Shown: positions 1 to 9,436 of the stretch, one piece after another
Layout of the letters: each line of letters opens with the position of its first letter
How positions within the stretch are numbered: the first letter of the stretch is position 1
Translations under genes and position numbers: made by a program
Origin: Gemmataceae bacterium
GTDB lineage: Bacteria; Planctomycetota; Planctomycetia; Gemmatales; Gemmataceae
DNA length: 46,495 nt
Assembly: GCA_022842245.1 (NCBI GenBank)
Contig: JALHPZ010000041.1
Span: 1-46,495 of the forward strand
Reading direction: 5' to 3'
Notes under the pieces: generated by a model
Told to the model about the DNA's origin: nothing
Databases searched by the model: none
What the model saw: the letters and a program-made list of their open reading frames with translations, nothing else

Positions 1-176
1 GCCAACTCCAAGGCCCGCCCCGGATGCCCCTGCCGGATGAGCTTCTCGGTGAACGCCCGATACAGTTCCGGATAGGCCTTCCACAACTCCAGGTCCGGCT
101 GCCGACACTCTTCGAGGAGCCGATCAGCCTGCGTGGTCGGGTCGGCAAGGCGAGCCAGGATAGCATCGAGGGTCAT
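1..176 (-). CDS. TPR-type protein, N-terminal part only (runs off left edge)
   Basis: The complement reads from an ATG at 174-176 without a stop to the left edge, giving 58 codons. The peptide opens MTLDAILARLADPTTQ and continues into helical text rich in Leu, Glu and Arg, with a segment FTEKLIRQGHPGRALELA that reads like the first helix pair of a tetratricopeptide repeat. This style of N-terminus occurs in planctomycete proteins annotated as TRAFs-binding/TPR-S sensors of conflict systems, but too little is present to be sure. The start lies 12 bases after the stop of the 54-residue gene upstream, so the two are probably co-transcribed. The rest of the gene is outside the window. Confidence 0.6.
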   Translation of the reverse strand, partial: MTLDAILARLADPTTQADRLLEECRQPDLELWKAYPELYRAFTEKLIRQGHPGRALEL

Positions 177-188
177 GGGGTAGGCTCC

Positions 189-353
189 TCATCGAGTGTG
201 TGCGGTCCACGCGTTGGCAATCCGGCGACACAAACAATCATTCGCGAACTGGTCGCGGACATGCTGTTGGAGCGAGACTGGGATCAAACTGTCGGTCGGA
301 GCCTCTGGTTCCTCGACGCTCAAGCCAGTCAAGAATTCCGTGCTATTAGCCAT
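189..353 (-). CDS. small hypothetical protein, 54 aa
   Basis: A 54-codon frame starts at an ATG preceded by GGAG with an 8-base spacer, a strong ribosome binding site, and stops 12 bases before the partial TPR gene. The peptide begins MANSTEFLTGLSVEEPEAP and ends in a Cys/Arg-rich helix. No domain is recognised. It follows the truncated DUF4062 frame at 382-579, so it may be a real small component of the original operon or a coding remnant behind a deletion. The ribosome binding site and tight spacing to the next gene favour a real gene. Confidence 0.45.
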   Translation of the reverse strand: MANSTEFLTGLSVEEPEAPTDSLIPVSLQQHVRDQFANDCLCRRIANAWTAHTR

Positions 354-381
354 TGCCGAGTCTCCAGTAGGAATCAGTATG

Positions 382-579
382 TCACTCGGCTTCCATCGGC
401 ACGCCCCAGCGCAAAACGATGGCCTGGAATTGGAACCCACGCGCCCTACAGTGCAGCTCCAATTTGCGAAACACGTTCTGGTGCAGAACGTCACGCTCAT
501 GCTTGAAGTCGGTGAACGTCGAACTGACAAACACACGAATCACCGGCCATTCGCGCTTCTTGGGGGTTGCAACGTTCAT
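382..579 (-). pseudogene. DUF4062 domain fragment (N-terminal ~65 residues)
   Basis: The complement encodes MNVATPKKREWPVIRVFVSS followed by the characteristic TFTDFKHERD segment and an LRWGV motif, the signature opening of DUF4062 domains found at the head of STAND/NACHT proteins. The two intact DUF4062-NACHT genes in this window have the same VFISSTF..D...ERD and DLRWG motifs. Here the frame stops immediately after LRWGVPMEAE, about 100 residues short of a complete domain, with no NTPase behind it. It is therefore a truncated remnant. A TTG start at 600 would add seven residues. Confidence 0.7.
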
Positions 580-656
580 GATGGATTCTTCGTCCCCCAA
601 CTACGCTTGTGATACTGTTGGTGCGTCGTCCTAGATATCCTCGCCGTGGAGCAGCT

Positions 657-863
657 TCAATTCATAGTGTTCCGCCACCGGCCTGACATTTCTTTCCAAA
701 GTTCGCCGGCGAGTTGAGCGAGCCGTTGAGCGAGGGACGCTTGCAATTTATCGTAGAACGTTGCAGTATCATGATGATCCGGCAACAAATTCCGCGTTCC
801 CGCGAAGCCGACGTGCACGACATAGGGGAAGTTGGGAGAAGTTGGAACGGGCTGTGACATCAC
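657..863 (-). pseudogene. truncated conflict-system protein fragment
   Basis: A 68-codon frame starts MMSQPVPTSPNFPYVVHVGF and contains AGTRNLLP, then a helical LAQRLAQLAGEL segment. The short beta strand followed by a glycine-rich turn and a helix resembles the start of a Rossmann-like nucleotide-sensor (SLOG-type) domain, but this is only a visual impression. The frame ends abruptly in an unrelated tail (GRWRNTMN). It lies between the large TIR-STAND gene and the DUF4062 fragment on the same strand, consistent with a deletion-scarred operon. No function can be assigned. Confidence 0.35.
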
Positions 864-926
864 GGGCCTTGGTTCGTAGTTAAAGCACTTTATTGGTATT
901 CGCTCGCCGTGAAGATCTGCAACCCA

Positions 927-3900
927 TTATCCCAAGGACATGCCATACTCCGCCAAGAGATTGTTCAACCTTCGACGGATTTCGGCGGCGCTTGAACCCA
1001 TCGTTTGAAGCAGAGAAGCGTAATTGCCAACGGCGTCTTGCAGATGCTGATGGGAATGTCCGGTCTCACGTGTGAAGTTGAGGAAGATTACCAATTGCCT
1101 CCGCATGAGAGGCTCAGCCTCGTCGAGCCGCTTCGTGGCTTGTAGCAAAGTGGCCAAGTTGTTGAGGCCGATTGCGACATCCGGGTGTTCAGGGCCATAG
1201 ATCTGTTCGTCGATGACAAGTGCCCGCCTGATGAGATGCTCGGCCTCCTCCATCCGGTTCGTACCCTGGAGAATGGAAGCCAAATTGATGAGGTATTGGG
1301 CGATATCGGGGTGCTCAGCGCCATAGCTTCTCTCTGCAATGAACAGCGCCTGTCGAATTATCGGCTCGGCTTCCGCTTGTCGATTTGTATCTTGGAGCAA
1401 CCTCGCCAGGTAGTTGAGGTCTCTGGCGACATCGGGGTGCTCGAGACCCACGCATTTTTCATCGATCATCAGTGCCCGTCGAATGAGTTGTTCGGCCTCT
1501 CCCAACCTGTTCGAGAAGTGGAGCAGCTGCGCCAAGTTGGCAATGCGGGCGGCGATCGTGGGGTGCTCTGTGCCCAATCTCTTTTCGGCGATGGCAATCG
1601 ACCGTCGCATGAGCGGCTCGGCCTCGGGCAAGCGGCCGGTAGCATAGAGAATAGCGGCCAAATTGTTGAGGTCGGTGGCGACATCGAGGTGATCCGGACC
1701 GCAGTTTTTTTCGTCGATGGCGAGCGCTCGCCGAATAAGTAATTCGGCTTCCATCATTCTGTTCGTGTCCTTGAAAAGCTGCGCGAGGCTGTTGAGGTGG
1801 CCAGCTACAATGGGGTGCTCCGTGCCATGGTTTTGTTCTGCAATTAGCAGTGCTCGCCGAAGGAGCGGCTCGGCGTCCCTGAACTGGTTCTTTGCCAGGA
1901 ACAACTGGGCCAAAGTTGAGAGGCTGGTAGCAATAGTCGGGTGTTCCCTGCCATAGCTTTTTTCGTTGATGGCCATCGCGCGACGGATGAGCGGTTCCAC
2001 CTCCTCTAGCCGGTTCGAGTTCAGGAACATCTCGGCCATGTAGCTGAGGGTTCTTGCGACATCGGGGTGTTCACTGCCGTAGTTATTTTCGTAGATGGCA
2101 AGCGCCCGTCGTATCAGCGGCTCCGCCTGCGCATGACGGTTCGTGTCCTCGAGCAAGCCGGCAAGATTGTTGAGTTGGATAGCAACATGGGGGTGCTCCA
2201 TGCCGTAGCATTTTTCGGCGATGCCAAGCGCCCGCCGAATCAGCGGTTCAGCTTCCTCATATCGTTGCGAGTCCCGTAGCAATACGGCCAAATTGTTGAG
2301 GACTTTTGCGACTTCAGGGTGCTCCGGACCATGGCTTTTTTCGTAGATGCCCAGCACTCGCCGCATGAGGATCTCGGCATTTTCAAGTCGATTAGATAAT
2401 TGGAGCAATGCGACTAGATTGTTGAGGTCTCGTGCTACGATGAAGTGGTCCTCTCCGTATGTCCGCTCATCGATCGCCAGCGCCCGCCTCATGAGCGGCT
2501 CGGCCTCCTCCAAACGGTGTGTGGCCAGAAGCAAAGCAGAGAGATTGTTGAGGTCTGTGGCGACTGCAGGGTGCTCAGGCCCGTGGTGCTTTTCATCGAT
2601 AGTCAGCGCCCGTCGCATCAGCGGCTCGGCTTCTCTCAGCCGGTTTGTGTCCTGGAGCAACTGGGCCAAATTGTTGAGGTCCCGGGCGACATCGGGGTGT
2701 CCCATGCCGTGGGCTTTTTCGTCGATTGCCAGCGCGCGTCTCCGAAGGGATTCCGCCTCCGTCCAGCGGGCTAGGAAATACCAGCAATTACCGATCTCGT
2801 TGGCGAGCCAAGCGGCATTCGGATGCATCCTCTCATCCCAAAGCTCCGCGAGTGCATTGAGAGGCGGCAATTCCCACGGGGTTTCCTCCCAGCGTGTAGT
2901 CTTCTGCAACACCGCGTACCTCCGTCGTACGAGATCATCCAGAAGTTTCTGCTTTGCCGCCTCTTCTGCCATGCCTTGCCGCACATAGTCTTGCACCAGT
3001 CGGTGACAGCGTACGACACGCGCGTCTTCCTTCCCATCATCGCCGCGCACCAGCAGGGCGAGGCTTACCAACCGTCGCTCGATGTTGCTCCAGTCTTCGC
3101 TCGATTCCGAACACACGGCCTCAGTAAGTTCGCGCAGCCATGGCAACACAACATGATCCGGCGCGAGCAGTGACGCGAATTCCAGCGTGGTGCGTTCGGC
3201 CGTCGTCAACTTCGCCAGCGTCAGCGCGAGGATAGCCCCAAGACGTTTCTCGTTATTGTGGCGACGGGTGACGGTTTCCTTCCGCTCGGCGGCCACATCC
3301 ACCTTCTCCAGATCACTCAGCCCCATCTTGTCCAGAAAGCCTGCGTAACTTTCCTCAGGGTGTTGACCGAGGTAAGCGCCGACCACTTCTACGCACAGGG
3401 CGAACCCGCCGAGCCGGCGGGCGATCTTTTCCGCCGCGTCGCGTTCGGCGTCCGCGAAGGGGCGGTGTTTTTCCAAGAGGCGCAGCGAATCCTCGAAGGT
3501 CAACTCGCCGAGGGTGAGCCAGTGGATGTCGTCCCCCGCATCCTGACCCATCGGCGCACCGAGGCGGGTGGTCGCCAGTAGATGAAGTTGCGGGCCGAGG
3601 ATGCGGATCAGATCCGTCTGTTCCGGCGCGAGCAAGGCGAGATCGGAAACGTTATCCAAGACGAGGAGGATGCGGCCCATTTGCCCGAGACGTTGGCGCA
3701 GCGCTTCGCGGAGGGCGCCGAAGTGGAGGTCGAGCGACTTGCGTTGCTCGTCGGTGGCGGCGTCAGGAAAGAGGCTGTCGAGTTGGAGCACGGCGAGGCG
3801 AATGTCAGTGAGACGCTCGCACTGGATGAGAAAACGCCCGCCCGGATACAGCCCTGCAAAGGCGTGGGCGTAGGTGAAGGCCAACTCCGTCTTGCCGATG

Positions 3901-4670
3901 CCGCCCAGGCCATGCACGCTGGCGAGGCCGGCGAGAGCGCCTTCCTTGTGTCCCGAAATGACGCCGGTGCGCCCCTGGAACAAACGCTCACGGAGCTTGA
4001 CCAGCTCCTCCAGCCGGCCCACGAATCGGCGATTGTACGGCGGGATGGTGCTCTGCGACTTCGCGGCATCGGCCAGGTGCTGGGCGCGATCGTTCAAATC
4101 TTTGGCGAGACCGACGAGTACCTTGCGCAAATCCTCGCGCCGAAGGGCTTCTACGCCTTGGGTGTAGAAAGGCTGCACCATCGTGAGTTGGCGTAGCGAC
4201 ATCTCCCCCGTGACCTTGATCGCATCGGCCGCTAGGCCAGGCCGCTGGTCAGCCAGAACGCGCTGCGTCAACTGCGCGATGGCCTCGGCCACTTGCGGTT
4301 CGGTCATCGCCTTGCCGAGCCACGGCACCTCGACGATGTAAATGGGGGCCGCTCCATCAGTGAGGACATGCTTGGCGATCTCGACATCGATCCAGGTTCG
4401 CCATTCTCGTTGGCACCACTCGCTGGCAAAGTATGCGGGTGACACAAACGCGAGGAACAGGCGCGAAGCCGCCAGCGACCCGTATATGCGATGCTGCCAA
4501 TCATCCAGGGAGCGGATGTCATCCTTGTCGAAAAAAACGTTGAAGTCGCGCCCACCGCTGAACGCGCGGTGCTCCTCTTGCAACGCCTCAAGGAATCGCG
4601 TGATCCAGCCATCGGCGTTGTCGTGCCGGGCATAGGAGACGAAGAAGTCGAGTTCGTTGTTTGTCGGCAT
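927..4670 (-). CDS. TIR-NB-ARC-TPR STAND protein
   Basis: This 1247-residue protein begins MPTNNELDFFVSYAR. An ATG six codons upstream (4688) is open but overlaps the preceding gene. The chosen ATG has GGAG seven bases ahead and lies just after the upstream stop. Residues ~5-150 form a TIR domain. The WCQRE motif supplies the glutamate (about E89) expected of an NADase-type TIR. An NB-ARC ATPase follows, with Walker A GLGGIGKT at ~254-261, Walker B LLVLDNVSD at ~335-343 and an ATTR motif. From ~residue 650 the C-terminus is thirteen 42-residue kinesin-light-chain-like TPR units (G..HP.VA..LNNLA..L......EAE.L.RRAL.I.E). By family knowledge the repeats sense a trigger, NB-ARC oligomerises and TIR degrades NAD+ or makes a nucleotide signal. 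It is probably translated with the TIR gene just upstream. Confidence 0.93.
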   Translation of the reverse strand: MPTNNELDFFVSYARHDNADGWITRFLEALQEEHRAFSGGRDFNVFFDKDDIRSLDDWQHRIYGSLAASRLFLAFVSPAYFASEWCQREWRTWIDVEIAKHVLTDGAAPIYIVEVPWLGKAMTEPQVAEAIAQLTQRVLADQRPGLAADAIKVTGEMSLRQLTMVQPFYTQGVEALRREDLRKVLVGLAKDLNDRAQHLADAAKSQSTIPPYNRRFVGRLEELVKLRERLFQGRTGVISGHKEGALAGLASVHGLGGIGKTELAFTYAHAFAGLYPGGRFLIQCERLTDIRLAVLQLDSLFPDAATDEQRKSLDLHFGALREALRQRLGQMGRILLVLDNVSDLALLAPEQTDLIRILGPQLHLLATTRLGAPMGQDAGDDIHWLTLGELTFEDSLRLLEKHRPFADAERDAAEKIARRLGGFALCVEVVGAYLGQHPEESYAGFLDKMGLSDLEKVDVAAERKETVTRRHNNEKRLGAILALTLAKLTTAERTTLEFASLLAPDHVVLPWLRELTEAVCSESSEDWSNIERRLVSLALLVRGDDGKEDARVVRCHRLVQDYVRQGMAEEAAKQKLLDDLVRRRYAVLQKTTRWEETPWELPPLNALAELWDERMHPNAAWLANEIGNCWYFLARWTEAESLRRRALAIDEKAHGMGHPDVARDLNNLAQLLQDTNRLREAEPLMRRALTIDEKHHGPEHPAVATDLNNLSALLLATHRLEEAEPLMRRALAIDERTYGEDHFIVARDLNNLVALLQLSNRLENAEILMRRVLGIYEKSHGPEHPEVAKVLNNLAVLLRDSQRYEEAEPLIRRALGIAEKCYGMEHPHVAIQLNNLAGLLEDTNRHAQAEPLIRRALAIYENNYGSEHPDVARTLSYMAEMFLNSNRLEEVEPLIRRAMAINEKSYGREHPTIATSLSTLAQLFLAKNQFRDAEPLLRRALLIAEQNHGTEHPIVAGHLNSLAQLFKDTNRMMEAELLIRRALAIDEKNCGPDHLDVATDLNNLAAILYATGRLPEAEPLMRRSIAIAEKRLGTEHPTIAARIANLAQLLHFSNRLGEAEQLIRRALMIDEKCVGLEHPDVARDLNYLARLLQDTNRQAEAEPIIRQALFIAERSYGAEHPDIAQYLINLASILQGTNRMEEAEHLIRRALVIDEQIYGPEHPDVAIGLNNLATLLQATKRLDEAEPLMRRQLVIFLNFTRETGHSHQHLQDAVGNYASLLQTMGSSAAEIRRRLNNLLAEYGMSLG
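1085..2722 (-). repeat. 13 tandem 126-bp units encoding TPR repeats
   Basis: Within the TIR-NB-ARC-TPR gene the DNA repeats with a period of 126 bases (42 codons). Thirteen full copies fill 1638 bases, preceded by a half unit and followed by a degenerate one. Each unit carries the same skeleton: a G..HP turn, a helix ending LNNLA, and a helix containing EAE.L.RRAL. Copies differ at many third positions and at variable surface residues. The repeat is coding and is not a CRISPR array. Confidence 0.9.
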
Positions 4671-4674
4671 CGAG

Positions 4675-5988
4675 TTACTCCATTTCACACTCTATGATAC
4701 AGCTAAGCAGGTATGGACGCAGTTGACGCGGCGCCGGAAACAGGTCATCGACACCGTCGAGACCGGCAACCAGCTCGTGCAACTCCCGCCCGGACAGGCC
4801 GCGCCGTGCTGAGGCCTCCTTGAAGAACTCCAGCTTGTGCCGATCGAACGCGGTGAGCAGATTGGTCCACGACATTCCAGCCGCCACCATGCCTCCCGCG
4901 AGCGACACGACCAGCGGCAACCGGCCACATTGCTTGATGACCATACGAGCTTCGGCCGGGAGTTCGTCGAGTTCCTTGCCTACCGCCAAGGCGAGCAACC
5001 GCAAGGCTTCGTCGTCGGTGAGGAGTTCGACGAGATGGTGCGTACCGCCGACCGAGGTGAGCAAGCCCGCATCGCGCGTCGTGATGAGCGCTCGACAGCG
5101 CGGGCCGAGAATGTCGAAGGCCTCAATGTCCTGTCGACGCCAGGCGTCGTCGAGCACCAAGAGGACCGCCTTGCCAGACAACAGTTCTTTGAGTTTCGCT
5201 TTCCCTTCGTGTTCGGTGACGAATGCCCCGTCGCCGCCGAAATCGACGTGAACGCGGCGCATCAGGTCCGCCACGACGGGCACGGAGCCGAGGCCGACCC
5301 AGACGATGCCGTCAGGAAAAGCCTCGCGAATCTTACGATCGTGGGCCAGCAGATTGGCCAGCACGCTCTTGCCGATGCCTCCCATGCCGTGCATGCCGAC
5401 ATGCTTGGCGGCGCCGGCGATGCCGTGAAATTGCTGCCGCGCGGCCATGCCGCCGAACGAAGCGGCACTATCGAGGCCCGAGCGAACCGCATCGCGCAAG
5501 GGAATGAGTCGATCGGTGCGAGAAAGGTAATGGGCCGGAAGCGAGGGGACCGCGATCAGTTTGCCCATGGGCGGCGGCGGCTCATTCAGTATGCGCACCA
5601 ATTCCCTGAGGTGGAGCGCGTAGTCCGCGTCGTTGCGAAAATCCTCGGCATGCACCAGCTTCAATTCGTCGATGGCGAGCGGATAGTCACCCAAACGCAG
5701 GATCGGCGTCACAACCTTTTCAGCCTCGAACCACGCGAACTGCCATTCCTGCCGCACATACTCGGACGCGACCGCCATGGGTCCGATGACCAGCAGCAGA
5801 CGATCGTGAGCGGCGACTGCGTCGCGGATTTCCTGATGAAACGTCAGGTTGCGCGACGGCATGCTGAGGCGGTCGAACCAGACCTGGAAGCCGTGGGCTG
5901 TGAGGTCTTCATACAGGCGGCGAACGAAAGGCTCATCGTCGCCGCGGGCGTACGAGAGGAAGATCGTGATTGTTTTGTATTTACTCAT
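4675..5988 (-). CDS. TIR-NB-ARC protein with a shortened, chimeric C-terminus
   Basis: This 437-residue protein starts at the ATG of MSKYKTITIFLSYARGDDE. A TTG four codons upstream (6000) is also open, and GAGGG lies 12 bases before the ATG. A TIR domain spans ~1-135, with FLSYARGDDE and an EYVRQEW motif whose glutamate (~E81) matches the TIR catalytic position, although the usual Trp is Tyr. NB-ARC follows with Walker A GMGGIGKS (~201-208), Walker B VLLVLDDAW (~275-283) and ITTRD. The last ~40 residues (SARRGLSGRELHELVAGLD and on) do not look like the usual APAF-type helical/WD40 continuation. They match the post-NACHT segment of the DUF4062-NACHT-WD40 gene at ~9070-9190. The protein therefore has no repeat sensor and may be a recombination product. 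The downstream TIR gene starts four bases after its stop. Confidence 0.85.
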   Translation of the reverse strand: MSKYKTITIFLSYARGDDEPFVRRLYEDLTAHGFQVWFDRLSMPSRNLTFHQEIRDAVAAHDRLLLVIGPMAVASEYVRQEWQFAWFEAEKVVTPILRLGDYPLAIDELKLVHAEDFRNDADYALHLRELVRILNEPPPPMGKLIAVPSLPAHYLSRTDRLIPLRDAVRSGLDSAASFGGMAARQQFHGIAGAAKHVGMHGMGGIGKSVLANLLAHDRKIREAFPDGIVWVGLGSVPVVADLMRRVHVDFGGDGAFVTEHEGKAKLKELLSGKAVLLVLDDAWRRQDIEAFDILGPRCRALITTRDAGLLTSVGGTHHLVELLTDDEALRLLALAVGKELDELPAEARMVIKQCGRLPLVVSLAGGMVAAGMSWTNLLTAFDRHKLEFFKEASARRGLSGRELHELVAGLDGVDDLFPAPRQLRPYLLSCIIECEME

Positions 5989-6059
5989 ATAACGCTTCAA
6001 CCCTCACTATTTGAGCGCGCCCGCCTTGGTCAATGTGATCTAACTATCGTTGTTCCAGA

Positions 6060-6284
6060 CACTACACTTTCGGCAGCGGCCGCACGCTGGCGGCACTGGC
6101 CAGCTTCACCGCGACGTGCCAGCAGTTCGGCGTGAATCCCTGGGCTTGGCTCTGCGACACACTGACGCAGTTGCCTCTGACACCCGCCGACCAACTCGAC
6201 ACGCTGCTCCCCACGCAACGAAATGTCGCCGCCACGGACCTCGCCCCGACATGTCCACCGCCGAACGGACACCCTCTTTTCTGA
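6060..6284 (+). pseudogene. IS66-family transposase, C-terminal relic
   Basis: Frame 6060-6284 reads HYTFGSGRTLAALASFTA, then a segment with NPWAWLCDTL and TPADQLDTLLP, ending at TGA. This is the conserved C-terminal tail of IS66 TnpC transposases (G.R.AA...S...C...G.NPW.YL.D.L..LP..P...LD.LLP). No upstream transposase sequence is present, because the minus-strand TIR gene starts only ~70 bases to the left. The remainder up to 6385 is non-coding and may include the outer end of the element. Confidence 0.75.
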
Positions 6285-6385
6285 GTTCGGTCTGATTTTC
6301 TCGGCAATAGAGACCAGTTACGTTCACTTGCGGCCGGTTAGTTCAATGGGCTGAGGGGTTACACAGAAGCGTTAGTGTTCGCGCG

Positions 6386-9363
6386 TCACAGCAGTAAATA
6401 GGCAATCGTTTCGCCCGCGATACGGAGGACAGGATGGCGGCCATCAAATGGCCATACCCAGTCAACTCGCCCGGGAAAACATATCTGTGATACGCAATGT
6501 ATCTTGTTGGACTCATGGTGGTCCGACCGGACGAGGCAGATAGAGGCATCTCCGTTAGTGCCAATAATCAAAAGAATCTCGCCATCGTTCAGTGCCACAA
6601 TATGTTCGATAGGCCCGTGCTGAAGTGGCAGCATGCTGAGTGTGTCAAGAGAATCTGTCCGACCGAAGAATACATTGCCAGTCTGGAGCCCGGCCACGAC
6701 GCTTCTACCGTCCGGCGAGAGCAATAGCGCCGTGATCTTGCCTCCCAGATCGCGGGTTCCCATCAGACACGGAACCGGATTTACATACACATCCTGCTCG
6801 AAGTCGAAGACGTTGAGCCTACCCGTCATCTGCCCAACAGCAACCCGGCTTGGGCCTCTCGAGCATGCAACAGCTGTGACGCATGTTCCGAGTTGGGCCC
6901 GGAGACCAGGTGTCGTCGTTGACAGAGAGTACGCAACGTAACTCGTGTGGTCGGAATGGGAGAAGGCAACGATTAGGTCACGCCCATCGGATGTCAGCGC
7001 GTAGTGTGTGCTTTGCTGGTAGAAGGGAGGGTATTCGTCGCAGGCAAAGACAATGTTGTCCTGCCGTGACACGTCGGCGAACAATTTGGCATACTGTGGC
7101 TCCCATCTCTGAGTATCCGCTCTAAGGCTAATTGGGCCTCCGAGAGTTCTTATCTTCCCAGCGAATACACCTTGAGCATCACTTCCAATGATGAAGGAGC
7201 CTCCAGCCGAAGCCATTGACTCATTGACAACTAGCTGAAACTCGCGGTTGCTACTGAGTCCGTCGTTGCGTGGACGCCCGTCGGTATAGAGTATGGCACG
7301 TCCACACGGCGAGTAAGCACGCGGAATCCCATGTACGACGCTTCGCAGTTTTCGAGCAGGTCTCTCGCTCACGAAGTAATCGTCGATAACACCGGCTGGC
7401 ATGTCCCCAGTGTTCTTTTCGCTGGCGTTGCACCACCGAATGACTGCCGGCGATCTCAGTGCCCGTGTACCAGATTGAAGCTCTTCGACGAGTCTCTCGA
7501 GATCCTGGTCCGGCATCCCAGAGACCAAACGATTTCCAGAAGGATTGAACTGAGTTGGTACTGGTGCCAAGCTTCCTCCGGAGTTCTTTCGCGAATCATA
7601 TCGGTAGACGTAGCCGTCGTCACACGCGGCGAAACATGTTGTTCCGCCGTCTGCAAGCGCCAGAGACCTGACCGGAGATTGCGAAATGGTGGCATCCAAC
7701 AGGACGCTTTGGTTCTCTGCGTCGCAGAGCAACACTCGTCCACGTGACGTTCCGGCAGCGACGATGCCCGCCGAAGCCCACGTGCTGATGCAGTTAATTC
7801 GATCACCTACCTGAGCAATCACCGCCGTCTGGAACAGGGCGCGAGTACGCCTTGACGCGGGGTTCTCCGAGAGATTCAATTTGACAACTTCACCCGTACT
7901 CCGCGTGCAGACGTACCCGCCGGCGGGATAGATGGCGACCATGCCGGTGATTGGCCGTAGAGTCGGGAAGATGCGATCGGCCCGCAGCCCCCAGCCGTTC
8001 CTTGGTGACTCGCGCCATGGCCAGCAGCGCAAATGACCATCACGCCCGCCCTGGAATAACAATTCTCCGTCTGGAGAGAATGCGAGTCCGCCGATCGAGC
8101 GGTTTGTGTGATTCCAGTATTGAGTCTCGGCCAATTGATGCAAGGGATCGACTGACCAAACCGTGCATTTCCCGTAGGCTCCACCAACAGCGAATCGCGA
8201 GGATTCCCGGTCGAAAACCGCGCACCAGATTCCAAAGCAGCTTGCCGACTCCCAACGAATCCTCCGGGTCGCCAGCTCCACGAGAGCAATTGCACCACCC
8301 ATGTCACACGATAGCAGCCACTTGCCGTCCATACTGATCGCCATGGCAGAGACTGAATTCTGATGGGTGACGATCAGTTCCCTCTCTTTCAACAGTTCCC
8401 TGTCCCACGCACGTACCGCACCGTCGTCGCCCCCGCTGTAGACAGTGCCGTCATGAGGGTCAACAGCGAGGCCCCAACTAGAAACAAACGTTGAAAAGCG
8501 ACTAAGAGCCAGTCCTGTGGGCTGAGAATCGCCACCTGATCTGGAGTATCGGAACAATCCAGCGGCACCGGCATGCGAGCTGCGAAAGCGCGAGATGTCA
8601 TTCGAACTCGCAATCGCGTTCTCCCAAGCCAAGGGCAGTAGTGCCATTGGTAGCCGGTCAAACGTAGAGATGTGACGTTGCAGAAACGCAAGCACGTCTG
8701 ACGCGTAGGTGTCCGATTCTCGCGAGTAGTAGGGCAAGATGTCGCGCAGCGAGAAGCTACGGGCAGCAGCATCGAGGAAAAGTGGATCCAACAGCACGGA
8801 TCCCCATGTGATAATCTCATGTTCAAATTCAACCGCCCCCGCTTCGGTCAGGTGATATGCGAGTTCCTGAATTGTGCGCGGTAACGCATCGTCCCAGGAT
8901 ATCACTCCCTCCCGGTTGCAGCGGCTGAGAAACATCGCGCCGAGTCTTCCGTGCAATGATTTCTCGGTGGCACGCGACTTGAGGAATGTGTGCCGCGTGG
9001 CCTTGGTGAGCGCGCTGTGGAAGCAGTCGATCAGTGGTCCCCGTTTCATAAGGTAAGGGCGAAGCTGCCGCAGAACCGGAAACAGGTCATCCGTTCGGTC
9101 GAGACCTGCGACCAGTTCTTGCAATTCCCGGTCCGACAATCCCCGGCGCGCAGACGCCAGCAGCGTGAGCACCGTCTCGACCAGCTTCTGGTTGAATTCC
9201 TCGGCCAGTCGCTCGATCACCTGCGTGAAGATCGCAGTGACCGTATCGCCTTCTCGTGGGAAGGCGGCAATCCGCTCGTTCAGTCGCTCAAAGGGGGCAA
9301 AGCCACGCAGTTCTTCTAGGGCCACCAGCAAGAACAGCGGATTGGCAGTGGCCGGGTTGCTTA
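6386..9363 (-). pseudogene. DUF4062-NACHT-WD40 gene, 3' part (separated by IS5-family insertion)
   Basis: This is the downstream piece of the gene whose 5' part lies at 10253-11648. It resumes with SNPATANPLFLLVALEEL, the end of the NACHT domain, followed by ASARRGLSDRELQELVAGLD, the winged-helix-like segment behind many bacterial NACHT domains, and a helical linker. From about 8500 down it encodes WD40-type beta-propeller blades, for example DGTVYSGGDDGAVRAWD, FSPDGELLFQGGRDGHLRCW and LSPDGRSVVAGLQTGNVFF, to a TGA at 6386-6388. Joining 10253-11648 to 6386-9360 gives 4371 bases, exactly 1457 codons, with no stop at the join. As it stands this piece lacks the Walker motifs and its own start region, so the protein is probably not made unless the insertion is lost. 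Confidence 0.88.
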
Positions 9364-9374
9364 GAAACTCTAAC
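9364..9374 (+). repeat. left inverted repeat of the IS5-family element
   Basis: GAAACTCTAAC, the exact reverse complement of 10242-10252. The target repeat TTA lies immediately outside. Confidence 0.85.
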
Positions 9375-9436
9375 TTTACTTGCGCCCATCGGCGCTTTCG
9401 GGTATTCTCGGGTCCTCGTTCACGGAGGATCGGGTC

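Noticed and set aside
1085..2722. Possible CRISPR array because of regular repeats
   Set aside because: The 126-base period is coding for TPRs. There are no short identical repeats with unique spacers.
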